Translations under genes and position numbers: made by a program | Part shown: piece by piece, positions 45,384 to 56,310 of the stretch | Layout of the letters: each line of letters starts with the position of its first letter | Numbering within the stretch: the first letter of the stretch is position 1 | NCBI RefSeq assembly: GCF_024385525.1 | Contig: NZ_JANFLU010000015.1 | Coordinates: 1 to 64,000, forward strand | Source of the DNA: Arthrobacter sp. zg-Y238 | GTDB lineage: Bacteria > Actinomycetota > Actinomycetes > Actinomycetales > Micrococcaceae | Direction of reading: 5' to 3' | DNA length: 64,000 nucleotides | Notes under the pieces: model-generated | What the model was told of the DNA's origin: nothing | What the model saw: only the letters and a program-made list of their open reading frames with translations | Database searches by the model: none

Positions 45384-46226
45384 ATGACTGCTAATTTCCT
45401 CATCGGACTTCGTGAAGGACTCGAAGCCGTCCTGATTGTTGTTCTCCTGTTGGCCTACCTCAGGAAAAGCGGCCGCAGCCGGCTGATCCCCCGCGTCTAC
45501 GGAGGAGTGGGGGTTGCGGCGGCCGTCTCCCTGGCCTTCGGTGCTCTGCTGACCTTCGGCCCTCGCGGCCTGACCTTTGAAGCCCAGGAAATCATCGGCG
45601 GGTCCCTCTCCATCGTTGCTGTTGGTTTCGTGACCTGGATGGTGTTCTGGATGGCGCAGGCTGCCCGGTCCCTGGGTGCTGATCTGCGGTCCCGGGTGGA
45701 CACTGCAGCACAAGGAAGCAGCTGGGCCATTGTCCTGGTGGCAGCACTCGCCGTCGGACGTGAGGGACTGGAGACGGCGCTGTTTATCTGGGCCGCGGCC
45801 CGAGCCACAGGCCAGACCTGGGAGCCCATCCTCGGGGCCGCTCTCGGACTGCTCGTGGCGGTGGCTCTGGGGGCACTGCTGCACAAGGGCGTCCTGAAGA
45901 TCAACCTGAGCCGGTTCTTCACCTGGACCGGTGCCGCGCTGATAATCGTGGCCGGCGGCGTCCTGGCCTACGGCATTCATGACCTGCAGGAAGCGGCAGT
46001 GCTTCCCGGTCTGCACCACTTGGCGTTCGATGTTTCCCATATCGTCGCGCCCGGCAGTGCGCTGGGCACCCTCCTGAAGGGGATCTTCAATTTCTCGCCG
46101 GCCACCACCTGGCTCGAAGCCGCCGCCTGGGTGCTCTACGTCGTCCCGGTGATGGCCCTGTACTTCCGCCGTAACCGCAGGGCTGCCCGTCCGGTCACAG
46201 CTGCGCCCGTCAGCGCGGGCTCCTGA
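45384..46226 (+). CDS. efeU: FTR1/EfeU-type iron permease
   Basis: 280 residues, seven predicted membrane helices. Both REGLE iron-translocation motifs are present (LREGLEAVL, R10-E14; GREGLETALF near 127). Moves ferric iron produced by EfeB oxidation into the cell. ATG at 45384 is chosen for its AAGG ribosome site and because the first REGLE motif then sits at the usual place. First gene of efeUOB. Confidence 0.93.
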   Translation: MTANFLIGLREGLEAVLIVVLLLAYLRKSGRSRLIPRVYGGVGVAAAVSLAFGALLTFGPRGLTFEAQEIIGGSLSIVAVGFVTWMVFWMAQAARSLGADLRSRVDTAAQGSSWAIVLVAALAVGREGLETALFIWAAARATGQTWEPILGAALGLLVAVALGALLHKGVLKINLSRFFTWTGAALIIVAGGVLAYGIHDLQEAAVLPGLHHLAFDVSHIVAPGSALGTLLKGIFNFSPATTWLEAAAWVLYVVPVMALYFRRNRRAARPVTAAPVSAGS

Positions 46227-46281
46227 TTCTCCTGCACATCTTTATACCGCCGCACCCAGACACCGCACCAAAGGAAAGAAA

Positions 46282-47433
46282 ATGAAGAAGCACCTGTCCC
46301 TGGCACCGGCCGCTCTCCTGGCGGTCACCGCAATGACGCTCAGCGGCTGCACCGACAACAGCGCCGGCATCTCCGGCGCAATTTCCGTGACCAGCACCGC
46401 CGACGCCTGCACCGTGTCAACGGAATCCACCCCGGGCGGAACAATCCGCTTTGACGTCACCAATGACGGATCTGAGGTGACGGAGTTCTACCTGCTGGCC
46501 GAAGACGGCCTGCGCATTGTGGGCGAGGTCGAGAATATCGGTCCAGGCCTCACCCGTGACCTGGTGCTCGTGGCCCCCGAGGGAAACTATTACACCGCAT
46601 GCAAGCCGGGAATGGTCGGCGACGGAATCCGTTCCGAATTCACTGTCACCGCGGCTCCAGCCGGGCAGGAAGTCAGCGCCGACCGTGCCGCACTGCAGGA
46701 CACGGCAGTCAACCTTTACGCCGCTTACGTCAAGGACCAGGCCGCGCAGTTGGTCGAAGGCACCGGTGAGTTCGCTGCAGCGTTTGCGGCCGGCGACGAG
46801 GACACGGCCCGCACCCTCTACCCGCAGGTGCGTATGCACTGGGAACGCATCGAACCTGTTGCGGAATCCTTCGGTGATCTGGACCCGATCCTCGACGCAC
46901 GCGAAGCCGACCTGGAAGAAGGCGACGAGTTCACCGGCTGGCACCGGGCCGAAAAGGACCTCTGGGCCCCGGTGGACTACACGAAGATGACGGCCGAGGA
47001 ACGCACCTACATCGCGGACAAAATGGTCGCCGACACCAACGAGCTCTACAGCCGTACCCAGGAACTGACCTACACCGCGGACAAGCTGGCCAACGGCGCC
47101 AAGGAACTGCTGGACGAAGTGGCCACCGGCAAGGTCACGGGCGAGGAGGAGTTCTTCTCCCACACCGACCTCTGGGATTTCCAAGCCAACGTCGACGGCG
47201 CCCGGATCGCCTACGAGGACCTCAAGCCGCTGCTGGCAGAGAACGACGGCGAACTCGACGCCGCCCTCGAGGAGAACTTCTCCGCGCTGCAGGCACTGCT
47301 GGACCAGTACCGGGTGGGCGAGGGCTTCAAGCTTTACACCGAACTGACCGACGAGCAGGTCCAGGAGCTGAGTGCCGCCGTTGATTCGCTCAGCGAACCG
47401 CTGTCCAAGCTGACTGCCGCGGTGGTGAAGTAG
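46282..47433 (+). CDS. efeO: EfeO iron-binding lipoprotein
   Basis: 383 residues. Lipobox TLSGC with lipidated C23; N-terminal cupredoxin-like domain (about 32-135, with TPGGTIRFDVTNDGSEVTEF) and C-terminal M75/imelysin-like helical domain (about 140-380) with the iron-binding HxxE in MHWERIEP near 186 and WHRAEKDLWAP. It scavenges ferrous/ferric iron at the cell surface and hands it to EfeU. Strong ribosome site AAAGGAAAG. Confidence 0.93.
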   Translation: MKKHLSLAPAALLAVTAMTLSGCTDNSAGISGAISVTSTADACTVSTESTPGGTIRFDVTNDGSEVTEFYLLAEDGLRIVGEVENIGPGLTRDLVLVAPEGNYYTACKPGMVGDGIRSEFTVTAAPAGQEVSADRAALQDTAVNLYAAYVKDQAAQLVEGTGEFAAAFAAGDEDTARTLYPQVRMHWERIEPVAESFGDLDPILDAREADLEEGDEFTGWHRAEKDLWAPVDYTKMTAEERTYIADKMVADTNELYSRTQELTYTADKLANGAKELLDEVATGKVTGEEEFFSHTDLWDFQANVDGARIAYEDLKPLLAENDGELDAALEENFSALQALLDQYRVGEGFKLYTELTDEQVQELSAAVDSLSEPLSKLTAAVVK

Positions 47434-47437
47434 CCAG

Positions 47438-48718
47438 GTGTCAGTGACTTCCGACGCTGACCCCGGAAAGGGCCGCCTCAGCCGCCGCAGCCTGTTCACG
47501 GCGGCGGGGGCGGGCGGCCTCGGCCTGGCGGCGGGCGCCGTCGGCGCCTTTGCTCTCGGCAAGGACAGGGCGGAAGCGGCCGGCGACGTCGTGCCTTTCC
47601 ACGGCGCGCATCAGGCCGGGATCACCACGGATGCACAGGACCGCATGCACACGGCGGCGTTCGATCTGACCGCTTCCACCCGCCAGTCCGTGATCTCGCT
47701 GCTGCGGGATTGGACCGAAGCCGCCGAATCGTTGACGGCGGGCCGGGACATCGGGGAGACCGGCGCCTCGGGCGGAGCCTACGACGCTCCGCCCGAGGAC
47801 ACGGGGGAAGCGCAGGATCTGCACGCGGCGCACCTGACCATTACCTTTGGGTTCGGCCGGACGTTGTTCGTGAAGGACGGGGTGGACCGCTACGGCGTGG
47901 CCGCACACTTGCCCGAGGCACTGATCGACCTCCCGCTGTTTTCCGGAGATGCGCTCGAAGAGGGGCGCAGCGGCGGAGACCTGATTGTGCAGGCCTGCGC
48001 CGACGATCCGCAGGTGGCTGTGCATGCGGTGCGGAACCTGGCCCGGATTGCCTTTGGCCGGGCACGGGTGCGGTGGTCGCAGATTGGTTTTGGCCGCACC
48101 GCGTCCACGTCAGCGGAGCAGAAGACCCCGCGAAACCTGTTCGGTTTCAAGGACGGCACCTCCAACCTCAAGGTTCAGGAGGACGACCTGCTCGCGGAGC
48201 ATCTCTGGGTCAGCGGCGGTCCGGCAGCCGAGTCCTGGCTCAACGGCGGTACCTACATGGTGGTCCGCCGGATCCGGATGCATATCGAAACCTGGGACCG
48301 TACCACGCTGCGCGAGCAGGAGCTGGTGGTGGGCCGCACCAAACGGGAGGGGGCTCCGCTTTCGGGCGGTACGGAATTCACGGCTCCGGACTTCTCGATG
48401 CCCGGCCGCGACGGGCCGTTGATCGATCCCGCCTCGCACCTGGCCCTGGCTCATCCGGACCATAACGGCGGCGCCCGGATGCTGCGCCGCGGCTATAACT
48501 ATACGGATGGTTCCGACGGGCTCGGCCGCCTGGACGCCGGGCAGTTCTTTATCGCCTATTTCGTGGATCCGCGGACCCATTATGTTCCGATGCAGTCGGC
48601 CATGGCCAAGAACGACCTGATGGTCGAGTATCTGCGCCACACCGGCAGCGGACTGTTTGCCGTGCCGCCCGGAATTACCCCCGGCGGATACATCGGGCAG
48701 GGGCTGTTCGAAGCCTGA
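47438..48718 (+). CDS. efeB: EfeB Dyp-type heme peroxidase, Tat-exported
   Basis: 426 residues, GTG start 4 nt after the efeO stop. Twin-arginine signal LSRRSLFTAAGAG (RR at 16-17) followed by a hydrophobic stretch ending near AEAA. Dyp motif GFKDGTSN (about 236-243) with the catalytic aspartate; proximal heme histidine probably in VRRIRMHIETWDR. Oxidises ferrous iron, or releases iron from heme, outside the membrane. Completes the EfeUOB low-pH iron uptake system. Confidence 0.93.
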   Translation: MSVTSDADPGKGRLSRRSLFTAAGAGGLGLAAGAVGAFALGKDRAEAAGDVVPFHGAHQAGITTDAQDRMHTAAFDLTASTRQSVISLLRDWTEAAESLTAGRDIGETGASGGAYDAPPEDTGEAQDLHAAHLTITFGFGRTLFVKDGVDRYGVAAHLPEALIDLPLFSGDALEEGRSGGDLIVQACADDPQVAVHAVRNLARIAFGRARVRWSQIGFGRTASTSAEQKTPRNLFGFKDGTSNLKVQEDDLLAEHLWVSGGPAAESWLNGGTYMVVRRIRMHIETWDRTTLREQELVVGRTKREGAPLSGGTEFTAPDFSMPGRDGPLIDPASHLALAHPDHNGGARMLRRGYNYTDGSDGLGRLDAGQFFIAYFVDPRTHYVPMQSAMAKNDLMVEYLRHTGSGLFAVPPGITPGGYIGQGLFEA

Positions 48719-48763
48719 GGAACGACCGTGGACGCGCACGGCAGAAAAAGGACGCAGGATAAA

Positions 48764-48799
48764 AACAGCCGTCCGGTGGAATACCACCGGACGGCTGTT
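48764..48799. terminator. bidirectional intrinsic terminator
   Basis: AACAGCCGTCCGGTGG (48764-48779) and CCACCGGACGGCTGTT (48784-48799) form a perfect 16-bp stem with a 4-nt loop; AAAAA precedes it and TTCT follows. It serves efeB and the convergent FG-GAP gene. Confidence 0.88.
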
Positions 48800-48833
48800 C
48801 TCATCTAACGCCCAGGCCCCTCAGGGCCAGGCG

Positions 48834-50798
48834 TTACACCGCCCGGCGCCTGCGGATAAGCCAAACCCCGGCGGCAACCAGCAGCAGGGCAGCTCCGGCC
48901 ACATAGGCCCAGCCACGGCCCAGTCCGGTGGCGGCTAGCGGGTCCTGCGATCGAGCGGCCGGGGACGCGCCGTCCGCAGCCGCCGGGCCGGTCCCGGATT
49001 CGGCCTGCCCCGTTGCCGTGCCGGTGGTTCCGTCGGCGGGGTCGTCAACGGCGCCCGTGCCGCTACCTTCTTCGGCGGTATCTTCGCCGTTACCGCCGTT
49101 TCCCCCGCCCGGAACCGTGCCCGGAGTCGGAGTCGGAGTCGGAGTCGGAGTCGGAATCGGCGTCGGCGTCGGAGCGGGTGACGCGGGATCCGACGGGACA
49201 GCCGGAGCGGCCGCGGTCAGGAGGTAAAGGGATACCGCGTTGTCGCCGCCGGCCACCGCATCGGGGCTGCCGTCCGCGTTGATGTCCCCGGCAAAACCGA
49301 TGGATGTTCCGCCGCGGGTGCCGAGCAACGCGCCGGTTTCCTGGGTCAGGGCGGCGAGGTCCAGGACGCCGCTGCCGGTCCGGGCACCGTATGCGACCCA
49401 GGCTTCACCGGCTCCGCCGGCGGAGCCGATGAGGATGTCCGGTGTGCCGTCGGCGTTGAGATCCGGGATGCCTGCCACGGAAACGCCTGTCCGTCCGCCG
49501 TCCATGCTGCCGTCGATCCAGTAACCGCGTTCCCGGCTCGTTTCGCAACCGGTGTCGGCGCGGCCGGTGCTGCAGGAAAAGACTGTGGCTCCTTCGGCCT
49601 CCGGCGCAGTCATCACCGGAGCAGACGACGCCGCGCCGAACACCACCGCGACGCCCCCGTTGCGGGGAGCGTCAGCCCGGGAAATTCCGTCGGCGCCCAC
49701 CGCGATGTCGTCCAGGCCGTCGCCGTTGATATCGCCGACGCCGGCGATCGAGGTGCCCAGCCGGTCCCGGGAACGCTCGGGGCCGGCAATCATGAATCCA
49801 TCCTCATGCAGGGCCGCGAGGTCAAGGGCGCCGGTGCGTCCGCCCCACAAGGCGTAGGCGGCGCCGGGGGAAGCAACGTCGGGGCCCCAGGGCATGGCCG
49901 AGTAGGCGCCCACCAGGAGGTCGGCGGTGCCGTCACCGTTCACGTCTCCGGCGCTGCTGACTGCGGCCATGCGGTCCTGCGCAGCCGCTCCGTCAATAGT
50001 CCGGATGACCTTTGCGGAGTCTGCCTGGACGTCGATGGTGCGGACGGAAGTCTGCCCCTTGATGATCCAGACCCGGCCGCTGTTGGTGCGGCCGTTGTAG
50101 TCGGCCAGCACGTCGCCAACGGCAATGTCAGCCAGCCCGTCGCCGTCGACGTCGCCGGCGTTTGCGACGGAGAAGCCGAAGTTATCAGTGGATTTGTCGC
50201 CGGTGGTCTTGTCGGCGGCGCCGGAGTCCTCGATGAAGAATCCCCGGGTGCCCAGGAAATCCAGATCGACGGGAGTGAAGTTCCGGGCGCCGAAGATCAC
50301 GCTGGCCTGTTGGTATCCGCGGCTGCCGGCGCCGAGGACAAAGTCGTCGAGTCCGTCACCGTTGACGTCGCCCAGACAGGAGACCGACCACCCGACCCAG
50401 GCTCCGGCGGGGACGGTGACAGACGGTCCGTCGATCCGGATGGTTCCGGAGGCCTCAGGGTTGGCGACGTCGCCGCCGCTGGGTGAGGAGCTGCCCGCCG
50501 GGGCGCCCAAGGCCACGTAGGCGGCGCCGGTATTGGTGTATCCGGGGCGGTCCCAGCCCCAGTCGCCCAGGATAGTGTCATCCAGGCCGTCTCCGTTGAT
50601 GTCGCAGGTGGACGGGCTGACGCTGGTACCGAAAGTGCCGTTCGGCTCGCCCTGCCAGGTGCTGGCGGCCAGAAGCGGGGGATCAGTGGTTTCTGCGGCG
50701 GCCGGCGCAGCGGCGGCCAGTGACCCGAGGCCGACGGCGACGGCGGCAGTCCCGGCCAGCAGGTGTCTCCGCGGTGCGGAGATGGAGTGCTTCTTCAT
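48834..50798 (-). CDS. sortase-anchored FG-GAP-repeat surface protein
   Basis: 654 residues. Signal peptide MKKHSISAPRRHLLAGTAAV...AAAAPAAAE. The body (about 45-520) is a beta-propeller of about seven FG-GAP/integrin-alpha-like blades, each with a calcium-loop of the type DINGDGLDD, DVNGDGTAD or DINADGSPD. A Pro-Thr stalk (about 535-560) and a Gly/Ser/Ala linker lead to LAATG, a hydrophobic helix and RRRR, the layout of a sortase (class E-type LAxTG) substrate. Likely a cell-wall protein in adhesion or ligand binding. It follows the secreted-protein gene by 23 bp. Confidence 0.9.
   Translation of the reverse strand: MKKHSISAPRRHLLAGTAAVAVGLGSLAAAAPAAAETTDPPLLAASTWQGEPNGTFGTSVSPSTCDINGDGLDDTILGDWGWDRPGYTNTGAAYVALGAPAGSSSPSGGDVANPEASGTIRIDGPSVTVPAGAWVGWSVSCLGDVNGDGLDDFVLGAGSRGYQQASVIFGARNFTPVDLDFLGTRGFFIEDSGAADKTTGDKSTDNFGFSVANAGDVDGDGLADIAVGDVLADYNGRTNSGRVWIIKGQTSVRTIDVQADSAKVIRTIDGAAAQDRMAAVSSAGDVNGDGTADLLVGAYSAMPWGPDVASPGAAYALWGGRTGALDLAALHEDGFMIAGPERSRDRLGTSIAGVGDINGDGLDDIAVGADGISRADAPRNGGVAVVFGAASSAPVMTAPEAEGATVFSCSTGRADTGCETSRERGYWIDGSMDGGRTGVSVAGIPDLNADGTPDILIGSAGGAGEAWVAYGARTGSGVLDLAALTQETGALLGTRGGTSIGFAGDINADGSPDAVAGGDNAVSLYLLTAAAPAVPSDPASPAPTPTPIPTPTPTPTPTPGTVPGGGNGGNGEDTAEEGSGTGAVDDPADGTTGTATGQAESGTGPAAADGASPAARSQDPLAATGLGRGWAYVAGAALLLVAAGVWLIRRRRAV
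49123..49170. repeat. hexanucleotide repeat encoding the Pro-Thr stalk
   Basis: GGAGTC occurs five times in perfect tandem, followed by GGAATC and two GGCGTC units. It encodes alternating Thr-Pro on the minus strand, so slippage would change stalk length in frame. Confidence 0.85.
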
Positions 50799-50821
50799 GT
50801 GTGTTCTGCTCGTTCCGGGCG

Positions 50822-52462
50822 TTAGTTGGGGGCGTGGACGCCGTTGTTGTGGCCGTAGTCAGCATCGGTGTCGAACTTCTGCGTGCTGAGGTTGGCCGTG
50901 GTGGTGGCGGATCCGGAGACCAGATGCTGGCGGATGCTGCCGGGGAACTCGGTTTCGGTGGCGCCGGCACCATAGGGGTCCGTGTAGACCGTGGCGGGGG
51001 TGCCTGCCGCGACCTTGTTCTGGGTCAGATAGAAGTCGCGCTGGGCGCCGTCGAACGGGGAGGCGGGATCCTGCCAGTTCAGCGGAACCGATGCGGCGAC
51101 GGTGTTCCAGGGGTAAGTCGTGGCGGCGTTGTCGCCCCAGGCCAGGTCCACCGGCCGGGATATGCCGTTGGTGGTGGCGGTGCTGTTTGCTGGGTTGTAG
51201 TAGCGGCTGGGGTTGCGCAGGCCGAACCAGGGGTCGAAGTGCGCCAGCTCGGTCTGGCCGTCTGCGGCCATAATCTTGTTTTCGCCCTTCCACAGCTCGT
51301 ACATGCCCCAGAGGGAGGCGGCATTCCCGGTGGCGTTCTTGGCTACGCATTCGGCGTCGGGAATCTGCCGGAGCCCGCCGTACCCCATGGGCAGTTTGCT
51401 GCCGACGGTGGCTACCGGACCGAGGGTGCCGCAGGTCTGGTGGAATTCATTTGAATTGCCGAATTTGCTGAGGGTGGTCGAGATGATTTCCGTTCCGTCC
51501 GAGCAGCGGCTGGCGTAAATGGCCTCGTGCGCGTTGTTCGAGGTGGCGTCGGGGGACCAGCTGCCCTGGTGCTGCTTGATCAGGAAGTCGCAGGTGACGA
51601 TCTCCTGGGTTCCGGGGATGGTCACCCAGTCGCGGAACTCGTCGATGAGCTGGACATCATTGGCGATGAAGATCTTGTGCCCGGCGTTGTCCTCGTGCCG
51701 CATGGCCATGCCTTCGTGGCTGGCCCCGTACGTCATCAGCGCCTCGCTGGCGTAACCGAAGGGAATCCCGGTCTTGCCGCCGTCGGTGTCTTCGGGGGTG
51801 AGGTGGTCTACGACCCAGCCGTAGATATCGGAGCTCGCGGGATCCGCTCCGTGCTCGTGGCCGAAGGTGCACAGGGTCCCGGTGGCCGGGTCGGTGACCT
51901 GGGCGGGGTGCCAGGTGGGATAAATCTTTCCGTCGGGCCCCAGCGCGGTGTAGCTCGCGTGGAGTTCCTTGGAACAGGTGTCATAAGCGGTGGGCGTCCA
52001 GTTCCGCTCCGTGTAGGCGGTTGAGTACTGGGAATCTCCGGACGGTTCGTGGCCTTCGTGGCTGGGCTCGGCCGTGGGCGTGGACTCAGGTGATGCGGAG
52101 GCCTCGGGCGTTGTGGAGGGCTCGGGCGTTGCTGAGGGCAGGGACTCCGCTGCGGCAGTCTCCTGCGCACCGGGCGCATGAACCCCGTGGCCTGAATCGA
52201 CGGCTGGATTGTGCTGCGCCGTGGCCTCCTGGCTGTCATCCTCGGCTTCGGCGGCTGCCGTGGCCTCGGCCTGCTGTGCCTGGGGCGCCGGCTCCAGGGC
52301 CTGGGCCGACGGTGCGGTCAGGGACAGAGCGGCCAGGCCTCCCGCGGCCAGCGCGCCCGCGGCGATAGCTCCGGCCAGCGGATGCCACCGGCGGAGGGTT
52401 CCGGCGGCGGATTCGCCGCGAACGTTCGTGTGGTTCTTCAAGACAACCTGATCCGGCCTCAA
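50822..52462 (-). CDS. secreted protein of unknown function
   Basis: 546 residues from TTG 52462; TTG at 52441 is an alternative that shortens the n-region. Signal peptide with LAGAIAAGALAAGGLAALSL and cleavage near AQALEP. A disordered acidic/Pro-Ser-Thr linker follows (about 55-145). The globular part (about 150-545) is rich in Trp, Tyr and His (FGHEHGADPASSDIYGW, HEGMAMRHEDNAGHKIF, YELWKGENKIMAADG) with several cysteines. I do not recognise the family. The many His/Asp residues could bind metal (inference). An iron-box-like site lies 65 nt upstream, and the FG-GAP gene follows in the same transcript. Confidence 0.8.
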   Translation of the reverse strand: MRPDQVVLKNHTNVRGESAAGTLRRWHPLAGAIAAGALAAGGLAALSLTAPSAQALEPAPQAQQAEATAAAEAEDDSQEATAQHNPAVDSGHGVHAPGAQETAAAESLPSATPEPSTTPEASASPESTPTAEPSHEGHEPSGDSQYSTAYTERNWTPTAYDTCSKELHASYTALGPDGKIYPTWHPAQVTDPATGTLCTFGHEHGADPASSDIYGWVVDHLTPEDTDGGKTGIPFGYASEALMTYGASHEGMAMRHEDNAGHKIFIANDVQLIDEFRDWVTIPGTQEIVTCDFLIKQHQGSWSPDATSNNAHEAIYASRCSDGTEIISTTLSKFGNSNEFHQTCGTLGPVATVGSKLPMGYGGLRQIPDAECVAKNATGNAASLWGMYELWKGENKIMAADGQTELAHFDPWFGLRNPSRYYNPANSTATTNGISRPVDLAWGDNAATTYPWNTVAASVPLNWQDPASPFDGAQRDFYLTQNKVAAGTPATVYTDPYGAGATETEFPGSIRQHLVSGSATTTANLSTQKFDTDADYGHNNGVHAPN

Positions 52463-52864
52463 CCAATAGGTCAGGCCTTGTGAGTGGGGGGAAACGATGA
52501 AATAACGCGGAAATGATGAGCCGCACCTAGGTGAGGACGACCTAAGTAGTGCTTGAGAATCGTATAAAGACCCGAGTTACGCAACAAATTTGTGTGCTAA
52601 TTATTACCGCGGTCTTAACGCGGCAGGGAAGGCGCATTTCCGGGTGGGAGTAAGGAGCGGTTATCTGTGACCCATCGGCGGCCGTATCCCGGATGCGACG
52701 TCGATGGCCGGCTTTCGCCGCTGGGACCTTAAGCTGGTAGTTGTAGCTTCTGCCCTCCGCAGTCCCTGGCCGTGCAACCTGCCGGTACATACTGCCCCAG
52801 GGACACCAGAAGAGGACCGCACCCAGCGGCCCTCTCGACACGAATAGAACGGCGGTACCATTCC
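52463..52864. other. 402-bp intergenic region with divergent promoters
   Basis: Separates the secreted-protein gene from glyS. It holds the iron-box-like sequence at 52527-52545; the rest presumably contains the glyS promoter and leader. No RNA gene or small coding frame is apparent. Confidence 0.6.
52527..52545. promoter_or_regulatory. iron-box-like site upstream of the secreted-protein gene
   Basis: CTAGGTGAGGACGACCTAA matches the DtxR/IdeR-type 19-mer at about 14 positions, with both outer half-sites well kept (TAGGT and ACCTAA). Confidence 0.5.
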
Positions 52865-54252
<1,388 letters not shown>

Positions 54253-54253
<1 letters not shown>

Positions 54254-55158
54254 TGGCTATTTCGTTCCGCGAATGGCGTGAAGATGACGATCTCAAGCTC
54301 AACCAGCTCTGGGGCGACCCGGAGAGTGCGCAGGCCGGGCAGTTCCGTGCCGTGCTGCGTCCGTCCTCCAACGAGCCGTGGAGCCGCTGCATCGTGGCCG
54401 AAGACGACGGCATTCCGGTAGCCGCCGGCGTCGTTTACGAGACGAGCCTGCACCCGGACCGGCTGTGGGCCTACGTGGAGGTGGCCCGGGAAAACCGGCG
54501 CGCCGGTCTGGGCACCACCCTGCTGGACATGCTGCGCAAGGAAGCCGAGTCGGCGCCGTCGGGCGTAACCAAGCTCCGCGCGAAGGTGGAGCCGGGCACC
54601 CCGGCCGCCGCGTTCGCCGAAGCCGCCGGGCTCACCCCGATCCAGCGGTCCTGCGTAGTGCTGGTGGAACCGGGCAAGCTGAAACTGCCCGTGTTCACCG
54701 ACGACGGACCCCAGCTGGATGAGGCAGCCACCGGTTCGGTGGAGCTCACCCAGTCGGTCACGCAGTTCTACAACGCCGTGCATGACTGGGACCGCGCCGA
54801 CATGACCCTCGGCCGTGCCCAGCAGATGCTGCTCAACGACGCCACCGGAGCATCCGGCGCCGTCGTGCTGCGGGACAAGCCGAAGAAGGACGGCGGGAAG
54901 ATTGCCGCCTTCGCCGTGAGCTACACGCAGGAACGTACGGACGAACCCGCCGACGTGCTGGTGGGCTACGACACCACCCTGGACCTCGACGAGGCGCAGG
55001 CCGCGGTGGAGTCCCTGGTGGCGATGCTCGCGTACCAGTACCCGGTGCAGCTGGAAGTGGACGAGTCCATGACCGCGGTGGTCCGGGCCCTGGAACCGCT
55101 GATCAAGGCGGGCGTGGCCCGGCAGGTCGGCAGTGAAACGCTGATCCTCAGCGACTAG
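54253..55158 (+). CDS. GNAT-family acetyltransferase, probably two-domain
   Basis: 301 residues. The N-terminal GNAT domain has the acetyl-CoA motif VARENRRAGLGTTLLDML (about 77-94); the C-terminal half (about 160-300) has a second, weaker GNAT-like pattern (AFAVSYTQERTDEPADVLVG). Substrate unknown. The ATG overlaps the glyS stop by 1 nt, so it is coupled to glyS. Followed by an 18-bp tandem duplication and a strong terminator. Confidence 0.83.
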
Positions 55159-55191
55159 TCCTTCTCAGCAGAATAGTCCTTCTCAGCAGAA
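55156..55191. repeat. exact 18-bp tandem duplication
   Basis: TAGTCCTTCTCAGCAGAA occurs twice in succession; the first TAG is the stop codon of the acetyltransferase gene. Confidence 0.9.
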
Positions 55192-55193
55192 CG

Positions 55194-55234
55194 AAAAGAG
55201 GCGGTCCCCGCGCAATGCGGGGGCCGCCTCTTTT
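55194..55234 (+). terminator. strong intrinsic terminator
   Basis: An 18-bp stem, AAAAGAGGCGGTCCCCGC with GCGGGGGCCGCCTCTTTT (one G:T), 5-nt loop. The A- and T-runs in the arms allow function in both directions, serving glyS-GNAT and the convergent peptidase gene. Confidence 0.9.
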
Positions 55235-55272
55235 GTGTCAGGACGGTGGTCGCGGGACCGTGTAGTTGACGG

Positions 55273-56253
55273 CTAACACTGAGCCATGAGCCACTCTTTT
55301 GCCGATGCTTCGTCGTCGTTGTACGAAAGGATTGTTTCGTCAGGGGGGATCGGTCCGTCATAGACCTTCCCGAACCGGTCCTGGTTATGAGCGACCGTGA
55401 TGGCGAGGATGGCGCCGTCGTCCATCTGGATCAAGTCGTTCAAAGAAGGGTACCCTCGTGTGTCCCGTCCGAAGCTCCTGACGCCGTCCTGCCCTTCCAG
55501 TGCGACGATAATTGCTTCCCCGGCACTGACGGTTCCCCTGTCCTGGAGGATCGCGACGCGCGGCGAATCTATCCGGGGAAACGGAACGGCAGAATCCGAC
55601 CACACGCTTCCATCCGGTGCAATTATCCGGGGGCCCTCGAACCTAAGTCCGGTGGTGCTTCCATCCGGGTACGCATAGGACAGCACTTCGCCGTCTTCAA
55701 TCAAGGGAGTGACGGCACCAAGGATCGAATAAATGCTCCCGCCCGAGTGGCTTCTTAGATCGAGGATCCAGCCGCACTGGACTGTCGGAGCGGCCTCCGC
55801 TATCTGCAGGATGCCGGTATCGGTGTACTGCTGAAGTGCTTCGAGGTCGTCACTGGCGAACCCCGGTAATTTGATGACGCCGATCCGATCCTTGACCTCG
55901 GCTTCCGGAAGGGCATGGTCGCCGTTGGCCTCCCGATATGCGAGCGTTTGCTCCGGTGCGGAGAAGGAACTGTGGGGCCCGCCTGCGATCCGAGCAAGGC
56001 GGTCCAGTAAAGCGTGGGCCGCAGCCATACTCTCAAGGTCGCCTGCATCAGCCAGCGCATCCTCCCGTGCCTGTCTCCACTGCGCGGTGTCCGCGTTTAT
56101 CCCTTTGTCCATGCTGCCCAGGGCCCGCCGCACATACCTCTCTTCCACCGTTTCCGGCGCATTCGAGTGGATTGACGGTCCAAAGAACGTCACAAAGATA
56201 AGAGCCACCAGTACGGCAACTGCCCCTGTGGTCCAAATTCTCTTAGACGGCAT
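55273..56253 (-). CDS. S41-family (C-terminal processing type) serine peptidase
   Basis: 326 residues. One N-terminal membrane helix/signal anchor (about 7-28, TGAVAVLVALIFVTFFGPSI). The peptidase core includes GWILDLRSHSGGSIYSI, the nucleophile serine in DRGTVSAGEAIIVALEG and SFGRDTRGYPS; no PDZ domain is visible between. Expected to act outside the membrane. TAGCAT lies 7 nt before the ATG, suggesting a leaderless transcript. Confidence 0.85.
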   Translation of the reverse strand: MPSKRIWTTGAVAVLVALIFVTFFGPSIHSNAPETVEERYVRRALGSMDKGINADTAQWRQAREDALADAGDLESMAAAHALLDRLARIAGGPHSSFSAPEQTLAYREANGDHALPEAEVKDRIGVIKLPGFASDDLEALQQYTDTGILQIAEAAPTVQCGWILDLRSHSGGSIYSILGAVTPLIEDGEVLSYAYPDGSTTGLRFEGPRIIAPDGSVWSDSAVPFPRIDSPRVAILQDRGTVSAGEAIIVALEGQDGVRSFGRDTRGYPSLNDLIQMDDGAILAITVAHNQDRFGKVYDGPIPPDETILSYNDDEASAKEWLMAQC

Positions 56254-56310
56254 AGCGTCGATGCTATTGCAGAATGCCGCAATGTCACGGACAGGGTTAG
56301 TCCCCGTCGC

